Positions 39,401 to 51,400 of a DNA stretch of 64,000 nucleotides are shown here, piece by piece. Every line of letters begins with the position of its first letter. Position 1 is the stretch's first letter. A program made the position numbers and the translations under genes. The DNA comes from Phalacrocorax aristotelis (lineage: Eukaryota; Chordata; Aves; Suliformes; Phalacrocoracidae): positions 110,005,463 through 110,069,462 of the forward strand of contig NC_134277.1 in the NCBI RefSeq assembly GCF_949628215.1, written 5' to 3'. Under the pieces are notes generated by a model, which did not search any database, was not told where the DNA came from, and was given only the letters and a program-made list of their open reading frames with translations.

Positions 39401-42400
39401 TGACGTGCTCACAACAATTTATTTTTTTTTTTAATTAAAAAGGGGACCAACAGCTACTTCTGTTCACTTTGAAATGCTAATTTCAAATGTGTCTAGTTAC
39501 CTCTCAGCCTGGGACCATACTTCCCACAGATTCTCAAGAAGATTAAAGTCAAGCAAAGAGATCACGTATCTGAAAAGAACTCGCTTCATACCTGAGTTGG
39601 CAAGATGTCCACCAAAAACTAACACAGCTTTGTCAGAAAATAAAGGCGTTTCCCAATGCTAATATTCCTCATTGCTCTAAATGGCTTTATGTCACTAGCT
39701 ATTTAACAACTGCTGTGCAGCACAGGATTCACTACTTCTAGATATTTCTTATACACTTGTTAAAATCAGTATGTTAAATATCATAAGAGTATGTTTGTTA
39801 AAAAAATATAAGCAAAGCTGAGCAACAACACTTCCACATGCTTTTTCCAATTATATGAGCTGATCTCTGCTATCTTTCATCCTCTTTATAGAATCCTAGA
39901 ATGGTTTGGGTTGAAGGGACCAAGCCCCCTGCAGTGAGCAGGGACATCTTCAACTAGATCAGGTTGCTCAGAGCCCCGTTCAACTTGACTTTGAATGTTT
40001 CCAGGGATGAGGCATCTACCACCTCTCTCGGTAACCTGTTCCACTGTTTCACCGCCCCCATTGTAACAAGTTTCTTCCTTACATCTAGTTTGAATCACCC
40101 CTCCTTTAGTTTAAAACCATTACCCCTTGTCCTATCATGTTATTAAGAAGTCTGCCACTATCTTTCCTACAAGCCCCCTTTAAGTACTGAAAGGCTGCAA
40201 TAAGGTGTCCCTGCACCCTTCTCTTCTCCAGGCTGAACCCCAATACTCTCAGCCTTTCTTTACTGGAGAGGTGTTCCACCCCCTGATCATTTCTGTGGCC
40301 ACTCTCCAGACCTGCTCCAACGGTTCCATGTCCTTCCTGTGCTGAGGGCTCCAGAGCTGGACACAGCACTCCAGGTGGGGTCTCACCAGAGCAGAGCAGA
40401 AGAGCAGAATCACATCCCTCAAACTATGCTTCCTTTGATGCAGCCCAGGATAGAGTTGGTTTTCTGGGCTGCGAGTGCACGTTGTCGGCTCATGTCCAGC
40501 TTTTTGTCAACCAGTACCCCCAAATCCTTCTCTGCAGGGCTGCTCTCAAACCCTTCATCCCCCAGCCTGTATTGAGATCAGGGGTTGCCGCAACCCAGGT
40601 GCAGGACCTTGCACTTGGTGTTGTTGAACCTCATGAGGCTCACATGGGCTCACTTCTTGAGCTCGTCCAGTTCCCAGTTTGATGCTGAAGTATAAATAAC
40701 CCCCTGTTAACATCTAAAAGATAAGACATAGAAGTATTCCACCTCCTTCAGTTACTAAAACTGTATGCAATATTGGAAATATGTCCCATCCCTCAGGCAT
40801 GTCAACCACACCACTCAGCTCAGTGTCATCTGCTAACTTGCTGAGGGTGCACTCAGTCCCAACTGTGTCATTGATGAAGATATTAAACAGTACTGGTCCC
40901 AATACAGACCACTGAGGGACACCACTCATCCACCAAACAGTCCACCCATCAAATCTACCTATCTCCAATTTAGAGAGAAGGATCTTGTGGGGGACCATGC
41001 CAAAGGCCTTACAGAAATCCAGACAGAGGACATCCTTAGCTCTTCCCTTGTCCACTGATGCAGTCACTCCATCACAGAAGGCCACTAGGTTGGTCAGGCA
41101 AGACTTGCCCTTGGTGAAGCCATGCTGGCTGTCTCGAATCACCTCCCTGTCCTCCATGTGCCTCAGCATAGCTTCTAGGAGGATCTGTTCCATGATCTTC
41201 CCAGGCACAAGGTGAGGCTGACAGGTCGGTAGTTCCCAGGGTCCTCCTTTCTACCCTTTCTAAAAACAGGTGCAATATTTCCCCTTTTTCCAATCACCAG
41301 GGTCTTCCCCTGACTGCCATGTCTTTTCAAATATCATGAAGAGTGGCTTGGCAACTACATCGACCAATTCCCTCAGCACTCTGGGATGCATCTCATCAGG
41401 TCCAATAGATTTACATATGTTCTGGTTCCTCAGGTGGTCACAAACCTGATCTCCTCTTACAGCACAAGGGACTTTGCTGCCCCACCCTACCTTGCAGTCC
41501 ATCCGCTTGAGAGGTGTGGGAAGAGAGGTTGCCAGTGAAGACTGAGGCAAAAAACTTGTTGAGTACCCCAGCCTTCTCCTCGTCCGTTGTTACCAGTTCG
41601 CCAGCCTCGCTCATCAAGGTGGGGGTACGCTTTCTTTGACCTTCCTTTTCTGGCTGACATACCTACAGAAGCCCTTCTTATTGTTCTTTGCATCCTTTGC
41701 CAAGTTCAGCTTCATGCACGCCTTGGCCTTCCTGACCCCATCCCTACACAACCGGGCAGCGTCCCTATACTCTTCCCAGGATCCCTGTCCCTGCTTCCAC
41801 TGCCTGTGCATTTCCTTCTTGCCCCTCAGTTTGACCAGGAGGTCTCAACTCAGCCATGCTGGTTTCTTGCCTTCCTTTCCTGATTTCTTATACCTGGGGA
41901 TCAAGAGCTCTTGCACTCTGTGGAAATCCTCCTTAAAGATCTGCCAGCTCTGTTCTGCTCCTTTGTCCCTGAGGGCAGCTTCCCAGGGGGTCCTATTGAC
42001 TAACTCCTTGAACAGCTGGAATTTTGCTTTCCTAAAATTCAGGGTCCTGACTTTAGCCTTTGCCTCACCTGTATCCTTCAGGACTGAGAACTCCATCAGT
42101 GCATGATCACTGCAGCCCAGGCTGCTTTCAAGCTTGATGTCACCCATTAGCTCACTTGCATTGGTGACCAACAGGTTCAGTATCGCATCCCCTCTGATAG
42201 GGCTGTCTATTACTTGGCTTAAGAGGTTATCCTCAGGAGTCTCCTGGATTGCCTACAGCTCACCACGCTACTTTTCCAGCAGATGTCAGGGTGGTTAAAG
42301 GCCCCCAGCAGGACAAGAGTCTGTGAGCATGATGCCTCCTGTGGCTGGAGTAAGAAGGCTTCATCAACAGGCTCCCCTTGATTGGGCGGCCGGTAGTAGA

Positions 42401-45400
42401 CACCAACCACAAGGTTCCCTTTGTTGCCTCAGTCTCTAATTATTACCCATACACTTTCAATCTGCGTGTGGCTATTCTTCAGACAGCTCTTCATGCTCTA
42501 TCCATTTCTTGATGTAGCGAGCAACACCTTCACCCCTCCTTCCTCACCTGCCCCTTCTGAACAGCCTGTAGCCATCGATAGCCACATTACAGTCATGGGA
42601 TTCATCCCACCAAGTTTCAGTGATGGCAACTAGGTCGTAGCTTTCTAGCTGCACGGTGGCTTCCAACCTCTGTTTGTTGCCCATGCTGCGTGCATTGGTG
42701 CAGAGGCAGTTCAGCTGTACCGTCGGCCATGTCACCTTCTTAGTGGAACACCCCTTAATTCCTCTGAGGTATTTCACTGGTGTGCTCAGGCTTCACCTGT
42801 GCTCCTGTGTAGCCAACACATCACAGAGCAACAGGCTGAGGGCCCTCGCTAGCACCCCGTCCCTCTAATCCTGGAGTGTCATCCAACAGCTTGTCATGGG
42901 CAAGCCTAATATTATCCCCCTCTCCCTTCAAGTCTAGCTTAAAACTCTGTCAATGAGCCCTGCTAGCTCATGAGCAAAGACCCTCTTTCCCCTTTGAGAA
43001 AGGTGAATCCCACCTGACAGCAGTAGGCCTGGTGCTATGTAGGCCATCCCATTATTGAAAACCCCAAAACTGTGGTGCTGACACCAGCCACAGTGCCATG
43101 TATGTCCATGTGTTTCTTCCAATGTCGCCTGCTCGCAACTGGAAGGATAGATGAAAAAATAACCTGTGCTCCAGATTCCCTTATGTAAACTTGCAAACCT
43201 TTTGTCAAACCATTCAGTTAAGCTAGGATTCCAAGACTCGACTCTAGTTTCAATACAACGTTAAAAGCACAAAACTCATTATCAAGAGGGAGAAGCCAAC
43301 CTACCTTAATTTTCAAATACACACCAATGTTTCCAGCATTTTTCAACGGCAGCTGCTGTTTGGCTGTTGAACACACACTAGTAGACAGATATATTGTCTG
43401 GAAAACATAAAAAAAAGTATGTATGTGTATCGACAAATATAACAAAACCAAACATTACAAAAGAAGTAGGCTAGAAGAGGCAAACTATTATTAAAAAACA
43501 CTTTGTAAACACATGCAAACCTGTAAGTCCTTTGGAGCATGTATCCTTGCTGTTCCAGCTCTTGCTCGGAGAGGAATACTTTTAATTACACTGCTAGGTC
43601 CTGGACTATCCACTTCCACATCAACTCTTGCCAAGAACTCATCCGCTGGACCCAAGGAATCTAGGAACAATTTCATGAGTAACAAAAGCAAGGAAGTCTG
43701 CTAGCAGCAAAGGCCATTCCTATGGACACATGTCTCACTTCAACTAATACGCTAAGATTGGATAGTAATGTTGTGGTGGTATTAACAGAAACTCTCCCCA
43801 TTACCCTGGCAACACTTTTTTTCTTTACATAAAGTCCCACAGGATCTTATTTAACATTTTTACCTTTCTGTCAAATGTGGCTGAAATTGTCCCTAAAACA
43901 AACAAAAAACCATCTTAACATACTAGCCAAATTAGTTCATATATGTACTATTTCCTATTTACTATTTAGGAAGTCAGAAAAACTCAGAGGTTTCTTCAAA
44001 TTTCTTATCTATTTTTGCAGCCAGCACAATGTTTTCTTCAGTGATGATTTAATTCCTTCAGCAAAAGGAGTAAAGCAAATTCCACACACCTTGCAGTAGA
44101 TAACTGCTTTGTACAGTTTGATGCTGAAGTATAAATACCCCTGTTAACATCTAAAAGATAAGACACAGAAGTATTCCCCCTCCTTCAGTTACTAAAACTG
44201 AATGCAATATTGGAAATATTAGGAGACAAACCAAGGATGGAACATTTCAAGTTTGCAGCCTGTTCCTGCAATTCTAACACATGCATACATTAAAAGTCAG
44301 ATTTGTTTTAGTTGAAAGAACAATCAAATTGCTATACCTGAACAAGGAATTTGTTTCTTAGGTGCATGGAACAGAACCCAAACTGTTAAAGCTTCAGGAT
44401 CCTGAAAAAGAAATCAGTTGACTCACTTTATGAGGGGGAAAGAATTACTGAAGAGAAACGAAAAAATAAAACTAGCAACAGAACTCTACTGCTTAAATAG
44501 GTTAACTCCCCAAAAATCATTGCTGTCAACCCAGATAATCAGAAGCGTCATCTCAGACAGCAAGTAACATGAAGAATCAGTCAACTACAAACTACTCACT
44601 TGCCCATCGTAGCTTGCATGTATCACATGATTTACAACTGACGGAGCTGCTATCTGAGAAACTGCATCCATCTGAAGTGATTGTTCATTAGAAGGATTAA
44701 CTGGTTCCTTGGAAAATGTGAAGCAACGCCAAGCTACTGCATTCTGTCAAAGAAATAAAGTATTAGAAGTATTAAATCTCTTACTGTAGCTAACAATAAT
44801 GCTGACAAAGCTGAGAAATACAAGGCAAGTTCTGAATGATCTAAAGTAGTTTGGAAAAAACAATCAAAGATTAGCCTGTAGTTTTGTTTGGTATGCGATA
44901 GTCCAGCCCTACCCTATAAACCCTCTCAAAATAGTCAGAAACCATTCTGCAGTAAGAGAGGATAAGCTAGAACTGGTTAGTTCATGCCTTCAAGAAGTTT
45001 GGCTGTTCAAGACCAAACCTCACTAGTCACCGATCTCACTAGACTTGATCCAGTCTTAACACAAGGCCAGTCCTTTCTTGTCCCCCCCCGTTGTGGTTTA
45101 GCCCCAGTCAGCAACTAAATACCACACAGCCACTTGCTTGCTTACTCCCCTCACCTCAGTGGGATGGGGGAGAGAATCAAAGGGCCAAAGTAAGACAACT
45201 TGTGGGTTGAGATAAGAACAGTTTAATAAATAAAACAGTAATAATAATAAATAATAATACAACAAAAAAAAATAACACGAGGGAGAGAGAGATACGTGAA
45301 GCCTTGGGAGGAGGGAAGAAACCCAAACCCAAGGTGATGCAACCACTCACCACCCACCAACTGATGCCACCTGTCCCCAAGCTACAATCGCTGCTTCCCC

Positions 45401-48400
45401 CAGCCAACTCCCCCCATTAAATATACTGGGCATGACATCTTACGATATAGAATGTTCCTTTGGTCAGTTTGGATCAGCTGTCTTGGCTGTGCCCCCGCCC
45501 ATCCCCGCTTCTTGTGCACCCGACAGAGCATGAGAGGCTGGAATAGACCTTGACTAGTACAAGCATTACTTAGCAACAACTAAAACACTGGTGTGTTATC
45601 AATATTATTCTCATAGTAAGTCCAAAACACAGCACTATGCCAGCTACAGTGAAGAAAATTGACTATCCCAGCTAAAACCTTGACACCCACACACAAAGAA
45701 ACAAGACCAGCTCCTCCCACAGCACAAAACAGCAGCCAGCCTAGCAAAAATCTGAAATCTGCTTTGCCAGAGATGCAGACGAGCATATTGTAGCCTACAA
45801 TACAGGCTGTATTATTGTCTAGTGGGAAGCAAAGTGGACAGAGTAAAGAGTCCTGCTCTTGCTCCTTCAGAGGAAGAAAGAGTATGTTAAACTTGCTACG
45901 AAGCAAGTTTGGCTGCTTGTTTGAAGAGTCAATGTTCCACTTGAACAGTGAAATACATCTCCACCTTCTCAGAGGGAAGGCAACACAACCCTTTTCTATC
46001 TGCTGCCCTATGCTCTCAAATAAGGCAACACAGAGGCAGCAGTCCATGGCTGTGCTGTAAGAAAAGAAAAAAAACCACAACAAACAAAAAACCAAACCAC
46101 TAAACAAAACCCTGCACCTCTCCCAGAAGCATTTGGGTTGGTACCATGATAGCTGAATCAGATTACCACATCACAAAAAAAAAATTATTCCCTGACTAAC
46201 CAAAGATTTCTTGGGAATCTCACAACTAGTGTCCAGGGTATGTTCCTTAATGACATGCAGCATAAAGTGTTTTGGTATTAAAATTCAGTGTCACAAGAAG
46301 TTAACTCTCACATACAGGAAGTTTACTGTACTTACAGCATTAATAATAAGTCTAATGGGCACAAAAGCATGGGTTTTGTTGACAAGTTTTAGTGGAAGAG
46401 CCTTCCAACTGCCAGAAGTCAAGTCACCAAAATCCAGATAATCTCTTTTTCCTGTTTCCACCTGGTTTTAAGGCAAAGCAGAGTTTATAAGGAAGGAAAA
46501 CCTCCAAGACACACTACCATACAAAAGCACCAGGAAAGTAAGGATGTTATGCACCTATTCCACCCTCTTAATGCTATACCCACATACAACGCACACCTCC
46601 TACCAGGGATAGGAGGAGTCTAAGAAACACATTTCCTTTGATAGCCAACTAGATGTAACCCTTTTTGATATCTCCCACATATTTTGCCTCAATCAGTTAA
46701 GCCAATCTTAGTGCAATATTTATCCACCAAAACCAGTACACAATTTAAAATCCAAATAAACTTAAACTATGATTATTGCTAGCAAGTAAGAAATACCAGG
46801 TTTAGATAGTTAAAATGTCATTTTACCAAGTTTAAAGTTAAGAAAATAACTAAGCAGTTGTTAATTTTTTGTTAGTGTAACAACACTTAAGAGTCATGAT
46901 CTGCAGCAAAATACAGCTTTTATTTGTTACTTTTCCCAATCCCATGAATATAACAAGACATGCAGAGATAAGCCATAGGGTTTAATTTTATTTAAATATG
47001 AATCAAGTTTGAATGAACTATACCATGAAAAACAGGGTAAATGATGGATTTTGCAAACTATATCTAAAAAATTGATTAAAAATTAAATTCCAATTTGTGG
47101 AAGAAGCATAAAAGATTATATCCATTCATGTGTGTTCGATTAGAATATCATTACTTTAAAACATACACTTATCACAAAGCAGGTTAACAGATCACCTTAA
47201 AATGAAAACAAATTGTTAGCTATGGTTAATGACTGCATAATTTTACTATCATCAGCGACATCACAAACTACCATGAAATTTGTTCAGCCACCTCCAAAAG
47301 TACTATCAAGCCCATTTCTGCCTGTCCATAGTCTTAAATTTAGGACTACATAAAGCCAGATTTAGTTCTTAATGTCACACTGTCTCCTATCTTGTTGTTC
47401 TTCATGATAAGACAGAAGACAAAGCATTCTATACATCCACTTACTTGTAAGTTTTAATTAGTCCAAAACAAAATATTCTCTACAACCATAAATAAGCTGA
47501 AAGTAATGAGAAGCCAAAACAAAGCGTACTTGACGTGAAAAATAAAGAAACCCTTACAGTTGCAAATAAATGGGTCTTGTTACTTTTTAATGCCCAATGG
47601 TATCCAACATAGCAGATACTTAGAAAGCATTAGATATTTAAGATCTCATCCATTCTTTTAATGATGAAAAAGTAATACCTTTCAATTTATTCTTTTCAGA
47701 CAGTTGCATAGTAATTCTTCATTTCCAGCTAGGTGCTCTTCCACAACTGAAGTGTCCCAGATAGTTATATAAGCTTGTCCAACATTATCCTATATTCTCT
47801 CCCTACTCCAAACATAAGAAACCCATGTTCCTTTGAGGAACAACCTTGCATTCCTATTATTTTCCAGTATCAAATTATTTCTAAAATTCCAACAAAAAAC
47901 CACCAAAACAAAACATAATAAGCAGCTACTTACTTCTAGATTAGGATTTTCAGCGACTGCTGTCAAAACTACCCTACTTGCCAAAGCTTCTGCCTGAATG
48001 ATTGTCTCAGCGTCTGCAGAAACTGGCCAGGATGAAACATTGAGAATACACTGAAAGATCCCCGAATGGCAAGGTAAGAACAGTATTTTCAGATCATTGG
48101 TAGAATATGGTCCTACAATTGTTTTGTTCTTGAAAACCAGACATTGGTATTTCAAAGGATCCACCTGAAAAACAAAACCTCTGTTATTTTCAACAGGCCT
48201 CTTGACAGAGGACAGCTTCTTTCAAAATATCACATCTCTCCGGCACTGGCTGCTCACCAGACATTTGGTATATGGTTTTGCTCAATAGTCATTATTGCAT
48301 CTTCATATTCATGTCCAAATTCCATCTCACTCAACTGTACGCATTCTCTTTTAATTTAAAGAGTTAGGTCAGTCAGCCTGAAAGTTGCTGGGGTTTCTTT

Positions 48401-51400
48401 CGAGCATCTAGTGAAATATTAACACTGGGATTATATTATTTCTTATATCTGAAAGTGAATTCATAAGTAAAACCCTGATTTTTGAGAAAGGACAGGAGCA
48501 AAATAAATAAAGCCAAATCTGCTTGATGGCAGAAAGCACCAACGATGGGAGAAAAAGGTGTGGGGGACGAATAATGGAAAGGTCAGTGGATAGAGGTCAC
48601 CAGTAAATCCTAGTACAGATGCCTTAAACTTTCTGTTGTGAACATACTCATAGATAATCTTCAAGCACAAGTGATAGACTGCAAGTCATACTCAGTGTAT
48701 CTCTGAGTTAACTTGACTGAAAAAAATGGTTTTTAATTGTATTGTGTAGCAAACAAATTAAATGTATCATGTATATATATTCATGAAAACAACTGTAAAT
48801 GGGACTGTCAACCGTAAAGTAATTCATGAAAAAAAATCACCTCCTGGTACAACAGAATCTCAGGTCTGAAGAGCTGCATAAGACCCCCATGATACTCACT
48901 CAAAAAATACGTAAGAAATCTTAATTCTAATATACACGTGTATATATATAAATACACACACAAACACAGAATTGTGATTTGGTGGTTTTCAAAGAGGAAA
49001 TACTCAGAAAAAACGAGATCAAAACCAGAAAGATGTGCTACATCTGTTGGAAAAAATATACCTAAGGAGGGATATGATAAGGATTTAGAAGACTCACAAG
49101 CAGCAATATATAAAGCAAATTATTGTCCGTATTTTTCTCAGTAATAAGGACCATGAAACAAAACCAGCAAGAAACAGATTAAAAAAAGGAAAAAAGCAGT
49201 AGTGCATAGAATCTATAACCGAACTGAACTGTGGACAACACTACAAAATTTTAAAATATTAACTAGATAAAGAGCAGTCCACCAAAAACTAATAAGAATA
49301 GAAATAACATCTAGCTCAAAACTTCCCAAGCATCAAAATGCTAGAAGCTCAGAGTATACTATGCTTGTTCTGTTGTTATATTCTTCTCTACTAAGAGTAT
49401 TCATCAGTAAAGGAAATTAAAGTATACTGATAGGCCTTTAATCTAACTCATTCTCATGCTCTTGAGATTCTTTTACCTCTGGAACTATTACTATGATGAT
49501 AAAAGTAGATAGAATTTAATAAAATTGAAGCACAAGACGCCCTACAAGCTACATATAACCCACAGAACCACCCATCTAGCTTGAAGCCTGCTCCAAATAT
49601 TTCTCATTGTCACACAATATCTCCTGATTTCAAGAAAAATGGGAGCAAACTGCACAAAATGTTTTAGCAGTAACAGTGCTCAGTGCAGACGCTTTTTTTT
49701 TTTTTTTTTGAGGGCTGACTTTTCTTGCATACAAAGGTAGGAATGAATAAACAGTAAATTCAAACCTACCACACTTTATGCACGCAAAACAATTCTAAAA
49801 GTCAATCCCGTCATGTGGCATTTACCTCTCTATGCCTACTTGCTGGACTAAGGTGGCCTGGCTGAAAGAGGATGGCACTGCTTTTGTGCATATTAACTAT
49901 AAAATGGGGTAAAATTACAAATCTGTACAGAGGGCTCTAATTTTACATGACAGCTGATAAGATTACTGCATTATTCCTATAGCTTTATTAAAATAATCTC
50001 TTACCTTTTCCCCATTAACTGAAACGCTGAGTATTCCAATGCTGACCTGCAACCATCGTTCAGTTGGATTAAAAATGCTAAGAACCGTCTGTGATGCAAT
50101 TCCCACACAACAGGCATTAGGGAACTTCAATTCTTCTGGTACTTTTACATGTCCTTTGGAAGAAAATATGCTCCTGTTAGTTCCAAGTACCCAAAATACA
50201 AATCAGTACTCAGGCTGCCACCACGTCAAGTTGATAAACTCATTTGACTAATGCTTCATTATGGCAAAGAAATGTTTGTCTCCTACAGTTTTCATAAGAA
50301 TGGTTTCCACAAGCCTGATACTCAGAATTTCAATCAACTGTTTCTAATTTGCATCTTACTTGGAGTTCTACTGTCACAAACAAAAACACTTCTGGAAATA
50401 GCACAACCCATGCAGACATTAACCCACAAAGTTATACCCACATATAGACACACACACCTTATATAAAATACTCAGTGTTCACAATTTCATCAGTATTAGC
50501 CCAACACAGAAAATTTTAATATCATTATTACAATGTCCTTAGAACATTTACACCAGCCAAAAGGAAAAATATTTTTTTTTTGCCAGAGTATAACTGTTCT
50601 GCAGCAGAAAATGCCTGAACGCATTTTTCAGTAACATACTGAGTACTCCTAGAGTAAGTAGATTTTTGCTATAGATTTTTGCAGTCATCAAAAAAATCTT
50701 GCTCCAGTTATTTTAATTCCAGGAAGTCCTCACTTCTAAAATATTCAATATATCACTTTCAGAGGAACTGCAACATTATAATGACAACCCAAAACTCAAA
50801 TGGAGGTAAGAGTTCTCCGGCACACTGAGGGCTAACTTTCATTACACCCAGAAACCCCCTAATGGGTACTCATGTCAAATTAGAAATTTGACTTCTCAGC
50901 TAAAGACACACCTAATCACCTGAAGTAGTTTTAGTTACTTGAGCAACAAGCTTTATTTTAAAGCCACACACTCTTATTGCCCTCCAAAAAAGAAAATTTA
51001 GCGTAAGTATGGAGGCGAAAATATAAACTAAGACTAGCATCGCTGGAAATTAAGTTCAGAAACTCAAGTTTGCCAAAAATCAAGTTTAGACTACACAAAA
51101 AAATCCAGAGTTCAAAAACACGTACAAAACCCTAGAAATTATGTATATTAAAAACAGGCAGAGAGTAAGATTGTTCAAATTTTACTCTTTTAAAATGTAC
51201 TAACAAGATCAATGATTTAGAATAACCAACAAACAGAAAATAATCTATAAACTGTCACAAATTCAAACCTTCAACCCTACTAGCTTGTTGTTTCTCATCT
51301 GAAAGAATGAGCCAGAAAAAAGTATAGCAAAAAACAACTGAAGAGATGATAGTTTAAAAGAAGTCTTCAAACTTATTTGCATTGCTTAGGTTTAGAGCTA

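Larger units (their letters stand above)
39889..43136 (-). mobile_element. Long CR1 LINE with remnants of ORF1 and ORF2
   Basis: This is the longest mobile element in the window, about 3.2 kb. Full CR1 is about 4.5 kb, so it is 5'-truncated inside ORF1. The 3' tail lies at 39889 (TAGAATCCTAGAATGGTTTG on the plus strand). Minus-strand reading gives, in order, the ORF1 C-terminus, then the endonuclease and reverse transcriptase parts of ORF2. Frameshifts and stops break all of them (for instance a frame change near 41210), so it cannot encode working enzymes. It lies in sense orientation to CEP192 and is split at 40675-40782 by foreign intron sequence. Confidence 0.95.
38953..43304 (-). other. 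CEP192: CEP192 intron (4.4 kb) hosting the long CR1
   Basis: About three quarters of this intron is one CR1 element (39889-43136), itself interrupted by a 108-bp insertion. The remainder is unique sequence. Confidence 0.8.
44744..46335 (-). other. CEP192: CEP192 intron (1.6 kb) with solo LTR
   Basis: It contains the LTR at 45089-45685. The flanking parts are unique sequence. Confidence 0.65.
48165..50004 (-). other. CEP192: CEP192 intron (1.8 kb), simple repeats only
   Basis: It contains a short TA/CA tract (48934-48967) and a poly-T run (49692-49709). No mobile element is recognised. Confidence 0.5.

Noticed and set aside
41636..42106. Plus-strand open frame of 156 codons
   Set aside because: It is the antisense shadow of the CR1 ORF2 remnant.
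45580..46107. Minus-strand open frame of 175 codons
   Set aside because: It runs from the LTR edge into unique intron, has no splice support or family similarity, and its composition is that of translated noncoding DNA.
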